The notes under the pieces were generated by a model. That model did not search any database, was not told the DNA's origin, and saw nothing but the letters and a program-made list of their open reading frames with translations. From Mycolicibacterium chitae (GTDB lineage: Bacteria; Actinomycetota; Actinomycetes; Mycobacteriales; Mycobacteriaceae): a DNA stretch of 64,000 nucleotides. The position numbers were made by a program, and so were the translations under genes. Shown in pieces: positions 41,826-50,332 of the stretch (positions are counted from its first letter, which is position 1; every line of letters starts with the position of its first letter). The DNA is taken from contig NZ_LR134355.1 in NCBI RefSeq assembly GCF_900637205.1, positions 4,712,001 to 4,776,000 of the forward strand, given 5' to 3'.

Positions 41826-43865
41826 CTAATCGACGCCGGCCTCCGGGCGTAGGTCCAACCGGCGCAGCAGTTGCGCGTTGAGCGCCACCACCACCGTCGA
41901 CAGCGACATCAGCAACGCGCCCACCGACATCGGCATCACGAAGCCGACCGGCGCCAGCACCCCGGCGGCCAGCGGCACGGCGATGAGGTTGTAGCCCGCC
42001 GCCCACCACAGGTTCTGCTTCATCTTGCGGTAGCTGGCCTTCGACAGCTCGATCACCGACAGCACCGACCGCGGATCCGAGCTGGCCAGGATGACCCCGG
42101 CCGAGGCGATCGCGACGTCGGTGCCCGCGCCGATGGCGATCCCGACGTCGGCCTGCGCCAGCGCCGGGGCGTCGTTGACGCCGTCGCCGACCATCGCGAC
42201 CACGCGCCCGCCGGCCTGCAGTTCGGCGACCTTGGCCGCCTTGTCCTCCGGACGCACCTCGGCGAACACCCGGTCCACGCCGAGTTCGGCGGCAACTGAA
42301 TCCGCCACGGCCTGCGCGTCGCCGGTGATCATCACGACCTCGCGGTCCAGCCGGTGCAGCGCGTCGATGGCCTGCCGCGACTCCGGCCGGATCTCGTCGG
42401 CCAGGGCGAGCACGCCCAGCACCCGCCCGTCGGCCAGCACGTGCAGCACCGTCGTCCCGGCCGGCATGGGGTCTTGGGAGGCCGGCAGCCCGGTCTCCTC
42501 GAGCAGCTTCGGCCCGCCCACCCGGATCTGTCGGCCGTCGACGGTGGCGGTCACGCCGACCGCCGCCGACGAGGTGAACTCGGTGGCCGCCGGGATCGAG
42601 AGCCCGCGCTCGCGGGCCGCGGTGACGATGGCCCGGGCCAGCGGATGCTCCGACGGCAGTTCGGCGGCCGCGGCGAGTGCCAGCACGTCGTCCCCGCCGG
42701 TGGCCGCGACGACGACGGGTTGCCCCTTGGTCAGGGTGCCGGTCTTGTCGAACAGCACCGCGTCGACGGTGCGCATCTGCTCGAGCGCCAGGCGGTCCTT
42801 GATCAGCACCCCGCCGCGCGCGGCGCGCTCGGTGGCGATGGACACCACCAGCGGGATCGCCAGGCCCAGCGCGTGCGGACAGGCGATGACCAGCACGGTG
42901 ATGGCCCGGATGACGGCCTGATCCGGCAGGCCGATGAGGCCCCAGACGATGGCGGTGAGAATCGCGGAGACCAGCGCGAACCAGAACAACCAGCCCGCGG
43001 CCCGGTCGGCCAGGCGCTGCGCGCGCGACGACGAGTTCTGCGCCTCGGCGACCAGGCGCTGGATCCCGGCGAGCGCGGTGTCGTCGCCGACGGCGGTGAT
43101 CTCGACGCGCAGGGCCGAATCGGTGGCGGTGGTGCCGGCGACCACGCTGTCGCCGACGCCACGCCGCACGGTACGCGATTCGCCGGTCACGATCGACTCG
43201 TCCATGTCGGCGGCGCCGTCGCGGATCCGCCCGTCGGCGGGGACCCGGCCGCCCGGGCGCACCAGAACGAGGTCCGCGACGCGCAGGTCGACGGGCGCGA
43301 CGGTCTCGAGGGTGTCGCCGGTGATGCGCTCGGCCTCGTCGGGCAGCAGCGCCGACAGCGAATCCAGCGCCGAGGTGGTCTGCTCCAGCGAGCGCATCTC
43401 GATCCAGTGGCCCAGCAGCATGATGACGATCAGCAGCGCCAGTTCCCACCAGAACTCCAGCTCGTGGTGCAGCACGCCGAGGCTCGCGCCCCAGGACGCC
43501 AGGAACGCGACCGTGATGGCCAGCCCGATCAGCAGCATCATTCCCGGTGCGCGGGAACGTATTTCGCTGACCGCGCCGGTGAGGAACGGTCGGCCGCCCC
43601 ACACGTACATCACCGTGCCCAGCACCGGGGCCACCCAGCGCGCACCCGGGAAGTCGGGCAGTTGGTAGCCGAGGATCATCGCGAACATCCCCGACATCGC
43701 CACCGTCGGGATCGCCAGGACCAGCATCACCCAGAACAACCGGCGGAACTGCGCCACGTGATCGCCGTGATCCCCGTGGCCCGCGTGCCCCGCGTGCTCA
43801 CCGTGCCCCGTGTGCCCCGCGTGCTCGGCGTGCTGCGGGTGCGCGGTGTGACTGTGGCCGGACAT
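41826..43865 (-). CDS. CPH-type heavy-metal (copper) P-type ATPase, CopB-like
   Basis: About 679 residues (ATG 43865; GTG 43874 adds three). A His-rich N-terminus with about a dozen His replaces a CXXC metal domain. Membrane motif CPH (VIACPHALGLAIPL), phosphorylation site DKTGTLTKG, TGES, SEHPLARA and GDGVNDAPALAQ are all present, so the pump should be active. The CPH motif marks the P1B-3/CopB group, linked to copper export. A CsoR-like palindrome sits at the promoter. No chaperone or csoR gene is nearby. The divergent ClC gene is 142 bases away. Confidence 0.92.
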   Translation of the reverse strand: MSGHSHTAHPQHAEHAGHTGHGEHAGHAGHGDHGDHVAQFRRLFWVMLVLAIPTVAMSGMFAMILGYQLPDFPGARWVAPVLGTVMYVWGGRPFLTGAVSEIRSRAPGMMLLIGLAITVAFLASWGASLGVLHHELEFWWELALLIVIMLLGHWIEMRSLEQTTSALDSLSALLPDEAERITGDTLETVAPVDLRVADLVLVRPGGRVPADGRIRDGAADMDESIVTGESRTVRRGVGDSVVAGTTATDSALRVEITAVGDDTALAGIQRLVAEAQNSSSRAQRLADRAAGWLFWFALVSAILTAIVWGLIGLPDQAVIRAITVLVIACPHALGLAIPLVVSIATERAARGGVLIKDRLALEQMRTVDAVLFDKTGTLTKGQPVVVAATGGDDVLALAAAAELPSEHPLARAIVTAARERGLSIPAATEFTSSAAVGVTATVDGRQIRVGGPKLLEETGLPASQDPMPAGTTVLHVLADGRVLGVLALADEIRPESRQAIDALHRLDREVVMITGDAQAVADSVAAELGVDRVFAEVRPEDKAAKVAELQAGGRVVAMVGDGVNDAPALAQADVGIAIGAGTDVAIASAGVILASSDPRSVLSVIELSKASYRKMKQNLWWAAGYNLIAVPLAAGVLAPVGFVMPMSVGALLMSLSTVVVALNAQLLRRLDLRPEAGVD

Positions 43866-43877
43866 GCCGCCCACCCT

Positions 43878-43894
43878 ATACCCCTTGGGGGTAT
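43878..43894. promoter_or_regulatory. CsoR-type copper operator
   Basis: ATACCCC-TTG-GGGGTAT, a perfect 7-bp inverted repeat, is of the G/C-box form bound by CsoR/RcnR-type metal regulators. It lies 13 bases before the ATPase start, where it would repress the gene until copper appears. Confidence 0.7.
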
Positions 43895-43993
43895 TTCGAG
43901 ACGGTCTGCGGCGCCGAGATCAGCACCAGGGCTGTTCGCCCGGCGCGGCAACAGCCCTGGTAGCAACTTCGCGCACCGCCCCCGCGGACGCAC

Positions 43994-43999
43994 TAGCAT
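43994..43999 (+). promoter_or_regulatory. -10 box of the ClC gene
   Basis: TAGCAT eight bases before ATG 44008, compatible with a leaderless or near-leaderless transcript. Confidence 0.4.
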
Positions 44000-44007
44000 T
44001 GCCCCAC

Positions 44008-45405
44008 ATGGCGCAAGCCGACACCGGCGGCGCCGGCCGACTCGGGGCATTCGTGCGGAACTCCGGCTACCTGCGCAAGTGGCTGATCCTGGGCGTGGCC
44101 ATCGGCATCATCGCCGGCCTCGGCGCCGTGGTGTTCTTCCTGGCGCTGCGCTACACCACCGAACTGCTGCTGGGCGGCCTCGGCGGCTACGACGTCCCCA
44201 CCGCCCGCGGCGACGGCAACAACCCGGGCTCGCCGGGCTTTTCGCGGGCCTGGGCCATCCCGGTGATCACCACGCTGGGCGCGCTGGTGTCGGCGGCCAT
44301 CGTCGCGAAGTTCGCCCCCGAGGCCCGCGGGCACGGCACCGACGACGCGATCGAGGCCGTCCACACCGACCCGCGCGCCATCCGCGCCCGCGTCGTCGTC
44401 GTCAAGATGGTCGCCAGCGCGCTGACCATCGGCTCGGGCGGATCCGGCGGCCGCGAGGGACCGACGGCGCAGATCTCCGCGGGCTTCGGCTCCCTGCTGA
44501 CCCGCTGGCTCGACCTCGCCGACGACGACGGCCGGGTGGCGGTCTCGATGGGCATCGGCTCGGGCATCGGCGCCATCTTCGGCGCGCCGCTGGGCGGTGC
44601 GGTGCTCGCGGCGTCGATCATCTACCGCCGCGACTTCGACTACCGCGCGCTGATCCCCGGCTTCATCACCTCCGGCACCGCCTACGCGGTGTACGGGGCG
44701 TTCCTCGGGTTCGAGCCGCTGTTCGGCCAGCTGGTAACCAACTACGCGTTCGACCCCGCCCAGCTGCCCTGGTTCGTGCTGATCGGGATCGTCTCGGCCG
44801 CAATCGGTTACCTGTACGCCCGAACCTTCTACGCCACCGTGAACCTGGCCGGGCGGATCACGGTCCCGGGCGGCGCCGTACTCAAGCCGGCGGTCGGCGG
44901 GCTGCTCGTCGGGCTGCTGGCCTTGGCCATCCCGCAGATCCTGTCCAGCGGCTACGGCTGGGTGCAGCTGGCGGCCGTCGAATCCACCCTGCTGGCCATG
45001 CCGCTGTGGATCGTGCTGGTGTTACCGGTGGCCAAGATCGTGGCGACCTCGCTGTCGATCGGCACCGGCGGCTCCGGCGGCATCTTCGGCCCGGGCATCG
45101 TGATCGGATGTTTTGTGGGCGCGGCCCTGTGGCGGCTGGCCGACCTGGCCGGGGCGCCCGCGCTGCCCGCCGGGCCCGGGGTGTTCATCGTGCTCGCGAT
45201 GATGGCCTGCTTCGGCAGCGTCGCCCACGCGCCGCTGGCCGTGATGATCATGGTGGCCGAGATGACGGGCTCGTTCTCGGTGCTGCCGGCCGCGATGATC
45301 ACCGTGGGCATCGCCTATCTGCTGATCATCCGCACCGACGTCGGGATCTATCAGGCCCAGCGCCTCGACCGGGAGACTGCCGCAGCCGAACGCGCAGGTA
45401 GATAG
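44008..45405 (+). CDS. ClC-family chloride channel/antiporter (Rv0143c-like)
   Basis: 465 residues, about 10-12 helices. ClC signatures: GSGGSGGREGPTAQI (residues about 145-159, selectivity filter), IGAIFGAPLGGAVLAASI and TGGSGGIFGPG. It moves chloride across the membrane, as a channel or H+/Cl- antiporter; the gating Glu of REGP is present. I chose ATG 44008 (MAQADTGGAG). By position it corresponds to M. tuberculosis Rv0143c, which lies on the opposite orientation relative to its TetR neighbour. aqpZ follows 101 bases downstream. Confidence 0.92.
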   Translation: MAQADTGGAGRLGAFVRNSGYLRKWLILGVAIGIIAGLGAVVFFLALRYTTELLLGGLGGYDVPTARGDGNNPGSPGFSRAWAIPVITTLGALVSAAIVAKFAPEARGHGTDDAIEAVHTDPRAIRARVVVVKMVASALTIGSGGSGGREGPTAQISAGFGSLLTRWLDLADDDGRVAVSMGIGSGIGAIFGAPLGGAVLAASIIYRRDFDYRALIPGFITSGTAYAVYGAFLGFEPLFGQLVTNYAFDPAQLPWFVLIGIVSAAIGYLYARTFYATVNLAGRITVPGGAVLKPAVGGLLVGLLALAIPQILSSGYGWVQLAAVESTLLAMPLWIVLVLPVAKIVATSLSIGTGGSGGIFGPGIVIGCFVGAALWRLADLAGAPALPAGPGVFIVLAMMACFGSVAHAPLAVMIMVAEMTGSFSVLPAAMITVGIAYLLIIRTDVGIYQAQRLDRETAAAERAGR

Positions 45406-45506
45406 CAAACGTCACTTTCCGGACACAAATTTGCGAACACGGTCGTGATGCAGGTCAGCGCCTGACATCGTATTGCTCCTCACGCCATCGAGCTAAGGAG
45501 TCCCAG

Positions 45507-46280
45507 ATGTCCCCTCCGACGATGTTCCACCGGCTCAGCGCCGAGTTCATCGGCACCTTCTGGCTTGTCCTCGGCGGCTGCGGCAGCGCCGTGTTCGCCG
45601 CGAAGTTCCTCTCCGACGACATCTCCGTCGGCATTGGATTCCTCGGCGTAGCACTGGCATTCGGCCTGACGGTGCTCACCGGTGTGTACGCGTTCGGCAC
45701 CATCTCGGGCGGTCACTTCAACCCCGCCGTCACACTCGGCGCGGCGCTGGCCGGCCGGGTCGAATGGAAGGCGGTCCCGGGCTACTGGATCGTCCAGGTC
45801 CTCGGCGGCCTGGTCGGCGGTCTGATCATCTACGTGATCGCCTCGGGCCGAGCGGGTTTCGAGGCCACGGGCAACATGGCCGCCAACGGCTACGGCGACA
45901 ACTCGCCCGGCGGCTACTCGATGACCGCGGTCCTGATCGCCGAGGTGGTACTCACCGGGGTCTTCCTACTGGTGATCCTCGGCTCCACCGATGACCGCGC
46001 GCCGAAGGGCTTCGCCGGGCTGTCCATCGGCCTGACGCTCACGCTGATTCACCTGATCTCGATCCCGATCTCGAACACCTCGGTGAATCCCGCACGCAGC
46101 ACCGGGGTGGCCTTCTTCAACGGCGACGGCGCACCCGGCCAGCTGTGGCTGTTCTGGGTGGCCCCGCTGGTCGGTGCCGCCATCGCCGGCATCGCGTACC
46201 CGTACCTGTTCGGCCGCGCCGAGCAACTCGCCGAGCGGCCGGTGCGCGACGACGAACTCGACGCGCAACCGACCGCTTAG
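45507..46280 (+). CDS. aqpZ: aquaporin Z
   Basis: 257 residues, six helices plus two NPA half-helices: HFNPAVT near residue 70 and SVNPARS near residue 195. The selectivity filter shows Phe in the first part and His (LTLIHLISI) and Arg (NPARS), as in water-selective AqpZ. AAGGAG lies before ATG 45507. The gene follows the ClC channel on the same strand; together they suggest osmotic or volume control, which is inference. Ends at a strong bidirectional hairpin. Confidence 0.95.
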   Translation: MSPPTMFHRLSAEFIGTFWLVLGGCGSAVFAAKFLSDDISVGIGFLGVALAFGLTVLTGVYAFGTISGGHFNPAVTLGAALAGRVEWKAVPGYWIVQVLGGLVGGLIIYVIASGRAGFEATGNMAANGYGDNSPGGYSMTAVLIAEVVLTGVFLLVILGSTDDRAPKGFAGLSIGLTLTLIHLISIPISNTSVNPARSTGVAFFNGDGAPGQLWLFWVAPLVGAAIAGIAYPYLFGRAEQLAERPVRDDELDAQPTA

Positions 46281-46289
46281 ACAGCGCGA

Positions 46290-46327
46290 CGGCCGGTGGC
46301 GCAACGAACTCGTCGCACCACCGGCCG
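46290..46327. terminator. bidirectional terminator between aqpZ and dps
   Basis: CGGCCGGTGG (46290-46299) and CCACCGGCCG (46318-46327), a perfect 10-bp stem between the convergent genes, 10 bases after the aqpZ stop. Confidence 0.7.
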
Positions 46328-46335
46328 ACCGACAG

Positions 46336-46884
46336 CTACTTGGACTTCGCCTTCTTGGCGGCGCCCTTCTCGGTCTTGGAGCCCTCGTGGGCCAGCTGGC
46401 CACCCGCGTTCTCCAGATGTGCGCGGACGAACCACTGGAACTTCTCGAGCTCGGTGGAGTGGCCGATCAGGATGTCCTGGGTGACCGGATCGGCCTCCTC
46501 GACATCCGTGATGGCCTTGCGCAGGTCCTCGATCACGCCGTTGTAGACGAGGTCCAGGGCCGCCAGGTGCGCCGCCACGGTGTCACGCTTCACCGAGTAG
46601 TCGTCCCAGTCGCGGTCGCGGATGATGGCCCCCGGCGTGCCCTCCGGCGAAAAGCCCAGGGTGGCAATGCGTTCGGCGACCTCGTCGGCGTACCCGCGAA
46701 CGAGCGTCACCTGCGGGTCGATCATCTCGTGCACACCGATGAAGTTCGGCCCCACCACATTCCAATGCACATGCTTCAGTGTCAGATGCAGGTCGTTGTA
46801 GACGCTGAGCTGACGCTGCAGCCGCTCGGCGATCTGCGCGGCCTCCTTTTCGGAAAGGCCGGGGACGGTGTAGCTGCTGGGCAT
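46336..46884 (-). CDS. dps: Dps, DNA-binding ferritin-like protein
   Basis: 182 residues, very like mycobacterial Dps1: LTLKHVHWNVVGPNFIGVHEMIDPQ contains the ferroxidase His and Asp ligands, followed by VRGYADEVAERIATLG and the Glu-rich dimer-face helix. The basic tail (KGAAKKAKSK) binds DNA. It oxidises and stores iron and shields DNA in stress or stationary phase. A GAGGAGG site precedes ATG 46884. It is convergent with aqpZ. Confidence 0.96.
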   Translation of the reverse strand: MPSSYTVPGLSEKEAAQIAERLQRQLSVYNDLHLTLKHVHWNVVGPNFIGVHEMIDPQVTLVRGYADEVAERIATLGFSPEGTPGAIIRDRDWDDYSVKRDTVAAHLAALDLVYNGVIEDLRKAITDVEEADPVTQDILIGHSTELEKFQWFVRAHLENAGGQLAHEGSKTEKGAAKKAKSK

Positions 46885-46942
46885 CGTTCCTCCTCAAAAT
46901 GTCGGTTGTCGGCATACCCCACTGACGCCGATGTCAACCACT

Positions 46943-47881
46943 CTAAAGTTCGCGGACGTTCTGCACAGGGAGACGAGCGCCCCGCCGCGGTTCATACGCC
47001 AGGCCGCTGACCTGTAACAGGCGCACCACCCGATGCCGGTGCGGGCGCATCGGTTCCAACAGTTCGACCATGCCGTCGTCGTCCACGGGATGGCCCAGCA
47101 GCGTCCAGCCGATCATCTTGCAGATGTGATAGTCGCCGACCGACAACGCATCCGCGTCGCCGAACGCCCGTTGCGCCACCTCGGCGGCCGTCCACACCCC
47201 CACGCCGGGCAGGCTGGTCATCGCCGCGCGGGCCGCCGCGGCCGGCCGGGACGCCAACCGCTCGAGCGAGTCCGCGCGCCGCGCGCAGGCCACCACGGTG
47301 CGCGCCCGCCCGGGATCGACGTTGGCGCGGTGGAACTCCCAGGACGGGATGCGGGCCCACACCTCGGCCGCCGGGAACACCCGCATCCGGGCCGGCGCGG
47401 GACCGGGCGCGACGGTGCCGTACTTGCCGACCAGCGTGCGCCAGGCCCGGAACGCGTCGACGCCGGGCACCCGCTGCTCGATCACCGCCGGGATCAGCGC
47501 CTCCAGCACCCGGTCGGTCCGGCCCAGCCGCAGGTGTGCGGCCTGCCGGGCGGCCCGGGCCACCGTCGGGTGTGTCGGGTGGAAGTCCGACCAATCGTCG
47601 TCGGCGCCGAGGTAGGCGGGCAGCGCCGCGAGGAACTCGGCGGCCCCCGCGCCCCACGCGTGGGCCCGCACCGCCGCGGCGTCGGTGCGCTCCAGGCGGG
47701 CGGTCACCGGGCCCGTCGGCAACAGGCTGGTCCGCCAGATCGCCCCGTCGGCCCCCACCTGGTACGTCGGGTCGGCCGGCCCGCGCCGGTGCGGGGCCAG
47801 CGTCGCCGCCGGGTGCACCGGTCCGGGGAACGTGACGACGCGCGTCAGACCGTCTGTGTCGATGTCGGCCAGAGTAGCCAC
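46943..47881 (-). CDS. HhH-GPD DNA glycosylase (AlkA-like)
   Basis: 312 residues if GTG 47881 starts it (TTG 47902 and GTG in between are alternatives). The helix-hairpin-helix motif LPGVGVWTAAEVAQRAFGD and catalytic Asp (VGDYHICK) are clear, and an AlkA-like N-terminal domain is suggested. It should excise alkylated bases such as 3-methyladenine. It is divergent from the NTF2-like gene, with starts about 40 bases apart. It corresponds to Rv0142 of M. tuberculosis, as I recall. Confidence 0.85.
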   Translation of the reverse strand: MATLADIDTDGLTRVVTFPGPVHPAATLAPHRRGPADPTYQVGADGAIWRTSLLPTGPVTARLERTDAAAVRAHAWGAGAAEFLAALPAYLGADDDWSDFHPTHPTVARAARQAAHLRLGRTDRVLEALIPAVIEQRVPGVDAFRAWRTLVGKYGTVAPGPAPARMRVFPAAEVWARIPSWEFHRANVDPGRARTVVACARRADSLERLASRPAAAARAAMTSLPGVGVWTAAEVAQRAFGDADALSVGDYHICKMIGWTLLGHPVDDDGMVELLEPMRPHRHRVVRLLQVSGLAYEPRRGARLPVQNVREL

Positions 47882-47919
47882 CGTTGACGACACTGACGGC
47901 AACGGACAGGATGAGCGGC

Positions 47920-48318
47920 GTGACGACGCCGTTCGACGACCCGCAGGCCGAGCAGGCGTGGATGTTCCTGCAGACGCTCAGCGACGACGGCGACCTCGAC
48001 GAGGGGTTCGCCCTGCTCAGCGACGACTTCACCTATTGGAGCAACGGTCTGGGCCGCACGCTGACCAAGGCCGAACTCCGCGAGATCACCGCAGGGGCCC
48101 GCGACACCATGGTGTTGCACTTCGATCTGCTGCGCTGCATCAACGAGGGTGAGACAGTCGTCGTCGAGGCGCAGGCCGACGGCGCCAACAGCGCCGGAGA
48201 GCGCTACGACAGTCCCGTCGCGTTCATCTTCGACATGCGCGACGGTCTGATCACCTCGCTGCGGGAGTACTGCGACACCCGACTGTTCGAGAAGGTGTTC
48301 GGCGCTATTCCGCGGTGA
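47920..48318 (+). CDS. NTF2/SnoaL-like protein (Rv0141c-like)
   Basis: 132 residues, a single cone-shaped NTF2-like fold with WMFLQTLSDDGDLDEGFALLSDDFTYW at the start and the beta-strand segments following. Such proteins act as hydrolases, isomerases or binders; no catalytic pair can be named here. I chose GTG 47920 because GGACAGG lies nine bases upstream; ATG 47911 abuts that site and is less likely. It overlaps the convergent DUF427 gene by 14 bases. Confidence 0.82.
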   Translation: MTTPFDDPQAEQAWMFLQTLSDDGDLDEGFALLSDDFTYWSNGLGRTLTKAELREITAGARDTMVLHFDLLRCINEGETVVVEAQADGANSAGERYDSPVAFIFDMRDGLITSLREYCDTRLFEKVFGAIPR

Positions 48319-48679
48319 CGGTGATGACGGCCTTGTCCGGGTAGAACGCGACATGGTCGGCGATGGCCGCGACCGCCGGGTAGGGCTGCGCATAGAACCA
48401 GACGGCGTCCTCGACGGTCTGCGCGCCGACGACGCTGTAGTACCCCGCCTCGCCCTTGTACGGGCAGTAGGTGCTGGTGTCGGTCCGGCGCAGTCGCTCC
48501 CGGTCGACGTCGCGCAGCGGGATGTAGTGCACCGCGGGATAGGTCGACTCCTGCAGCGTCAGCGCCGCGCTGCTGTCGGCGATGACCTCGCCGTCGACGC
48601 GGACCACCACGCGCCCGGCGGTGGGCGTGACGGTGATCGGGTGTTCGGCGGTGGGTTCTTTGACGGGACGCTCGGGCAT
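48305..48679 (-). CDS. DUF427 protein (Rv0140-like)
   Basis: 124 residues of DUF427. The family motif TSTYCPYKGEAGYYSV (residues about 66-81) and the following WFYAQPYPAVAAIADHVAFYPDK segment are clear. Biochemical function is not known; DUF427 proteins are small beta-rich proteins often next to NTF2-like genes. ATG 48679 is the natural start; the longer frame upstream is not family-like. Confidence 0.87.
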   Translation of the reverse strand: MPERPVKEPTAEHPITVTPTAGRVVVRVDGEVIADSSAALTLQESTYPAVHYIPLRDVDRERLRRTDTSTYCPYKGEAGYYSVVGAQTVEDAVWFYAQPYPAVAAIADHVAFYPDKAVITVTAE

Positions 48680-48769
48680 GTGAAGTGCAACACCTGCGCG
48701 CCACCGCAATTCCCGACCCACCCAGAGTTGGGGTGTTGTACCGGTTTCGCGAGCCGCCCCGCGAACAAG

Positions 48770-49795
48770 TCACCCCTCGGCGCGGGCCTTCCGGCGGGCC
48801 GAGCGCATGTCGGACCAGAACCGGGCGGCCGCGCGGATCGACTCCTCGACGGGGCGCGGCGTCCAGTCCAGTTCACGGCGGGCCTTGGTGCAGTCGACCG
48901 GGGCCTCGGCGCGCATGAGCCGCACCGATTCCAGGGTCAGCTGCTGATCGGTGCCGGTCAGCCGGGCTCGCACCGAGCCCAGCGCGCCCATCGCGTACAG
49001 CAGCGGCACCGGCACCGAGCGCCGCGGCGGGGCCACCCCGGACTCCTCGGCCGCGATCCGGATCACCTCGCGGTTGGTGATCATCTTCTCGGAGATCAGG
49101 TAGCGCTGGCCCACTCGGCCGCGCTCGCCGGCCGCCACCATGGCCCGGGCGGCGTCCTCGACGCCGACGGCCTCCAGCGCGATCTTGTCGAGCACGAACG
49201 GCAACTTCCCGAACACCGTGCCGGCCACCAGCGCGCCCTGCGGGGTCATACCGTGGTCGCGGGCGCCGTAGGTGGTGGACACGCACATCGCCACCGCGGG
49301 CACGCCCCGCTCGCGGGCGTAGCGCAGCACCAGGTCCTCGGCCTGCACCCGGGACCGGACGTAGGCGGTGAGCTTGCTCCGATCGACCACGTCGTCCTCG
49401 GTGGCGACGCGGCCCTTCTTGCGGCCGACGGTCGAGTAGCTGCTGGTGAACACGAACATCTTCAACGTGCCGGCGGCCGCGAGTTCGGCGGCTACCTCAA
49501 GCACGCCGCGTAGGCCGTCGACGTTGGTGCGGAACAGCGGCGACGGGTCGCGCAGCCACGCCCGCGCGTCGACCACGCAGTAGTACACGACCTCGCAGCC
49601 CGTCATCGCCTCGCGGATCAGGTCGAGGTCGAAGATGTCGCCGACGAACCGGGTGAGCTCGAGGTCGTCGATGCCCGCGGTGTTGGCGCCGGCGCGCACC
49701 GTGACGCGCACGTCGGCCCCGTCGGCGACCAGTTGCCGGACCACGTGCGAACCCAGGAAGCCGTTGCCGCCGATCACCAGCGTGGGCGCGGTCAT
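48770..49795 (-). CDS. NAD(P)-dependent epimerase/dehydratase (Rv0139-like)
   Basis: 341 residues, extended SDR. It begins MTAPTLVIGGNGFLGSHVV (GGxGFLG cofactor motif), and the catalytic residues are in SSYSTVGR. It resembles 3-beta-hydroxysteroid dehydrogenase/dihydroflavonol reductase types. The start overlaps the stop of the NTF2-like gene upstream (ATGA). A KstR-like box lies before that operon, hinting at sterol or lipid substrates, which remains inference. Confidence 0.9.
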   Translation of the reverse strand: MTAPTLVIGGNGFLGSHVVRQLVADGADVRVTVRAGANTAGIDDLELTRFVGDIFDLDLIREAMTGCEVVYYCVVDARAWLRDPSPLFRTNVDGLRGVLEVAAELAAAGTLKMFVFTSSYSTVGRKKGRVATEDDVVDRSKLTAYVRSRVQAEDLVLRYARERGVPAVAMCVSTTYGARDHGMTPQGALVAGTVFGKLPFVLDKIALEAVGVEDAARAMVAAGERGRVGQRYLISEKMITNREVIRIAAEESGVAPPRRSVPVPLLYAMGALGSVRARLTGTDQQLTLESVRLMRAEAPVDCTKARRELDWTPRPVEESIRAAARFWSDMRSARRKARAEG

Positions 49796-50310
49796 GACGC
49801 GGCCCCCGCCGGCTGCCCGTGCTTGCGGTACCAGGCGGCGGCCTCCTCGTCGAGGGTGCCGAGTTCCTCGGCCTTGCGACACCACTTCAGCGCGGCGTTG
49901 AGGAAGCGCAGCGGGTTGTAGACGTCCTCCTGCCGGCACCATTTGCCGTCGCCCGCGTAGGTGACGATCGAGATGTTGGTGGCGCTGATGATCGTGCCGT
50001 CACCCGGGTCGCGCATCGGGTTGTCGAGCTCGCAGATCACCCGGGCGGTCGGTTCGTCGATCACGGTCCAACGCGCCGGGAACGCGGTCATGTAGCTGCC
50101 CGGGAACACCGACATGGTGGCCCGGATCCAGGTGCGCACCTGATCCTTGCCGCGCATGGTGCCGGCGGCGTGCTCGATGTACTCGACGTCGTCGGTGTAG
50201 TGCTCGACCCAGGCGTCCCAGTCCTTGGTCTCGCCGGCCCGGGCCACTGTCTGTTCGAACGTCGCGAACGCCGCGACCAGCTCGTCGCGAGAGAATGTTG
50301 GGCGTGTCAC
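49792..50310 (-). CDS. SnoaL/NTF2-like protein (Rv0138-like)
   Basis: 172 residues. Core NTF2-like features: FATFEQTVARAGETKDWDAWVEHYTDDVEYIEHAAGTMRGKDQVRTWI, then beta-strands and a C-terminal helix. It is likely a small hydrolase, isomerase or binding protein for a hydrophobic substrate. It is translationally coupled to the epimerase gene downstream and lies eight bases after a KstR-like palindrome. GTG 50310 is the apparent start, with no good ribosome-binding site, so a leaderless transcript is possible. Confidence 0.87.
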   Translation of the reverse strand: MTRPTFSRDELVAAFATFEQTVARAGETKDWDAWVEHYTDDVEYIEHAAGTMRGKDQVRTWIRATMSVFPGSYMTAFPARWTVIDEPTARVICELDNPMRDPGDGTIISATNISIVTYAGDGKWCRQEDVYNPLRFLNAALKWCRKAEELGTLDEEAAAWYRKHGQPAGAAS

Positions 50311-50318
50311 ACCCTGAC

Positions 50319-50332
50319 TAGAACACGTTCTA
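50319..50332. promoter_or_regulatory. KstR-like operator
   Basis: TAGAAC-AC-GTTCTA fits the published KstR motif TNNAACNNGTTNNA and its usual AGAAC...GTTCT arms. It lies eight bases before the NTF2-epimerase operon and also overlaps the stop of the secreted-protein gene upstream. Confidence 0.65.

Noticed and set aside
42354..45401. Long plus-strand open frame over the metal ATPase and ClC genes
   Set aside because: Antisense to the ATPase and out of frame with ClC; composition is His/Arg/Gln-rich with no domain.
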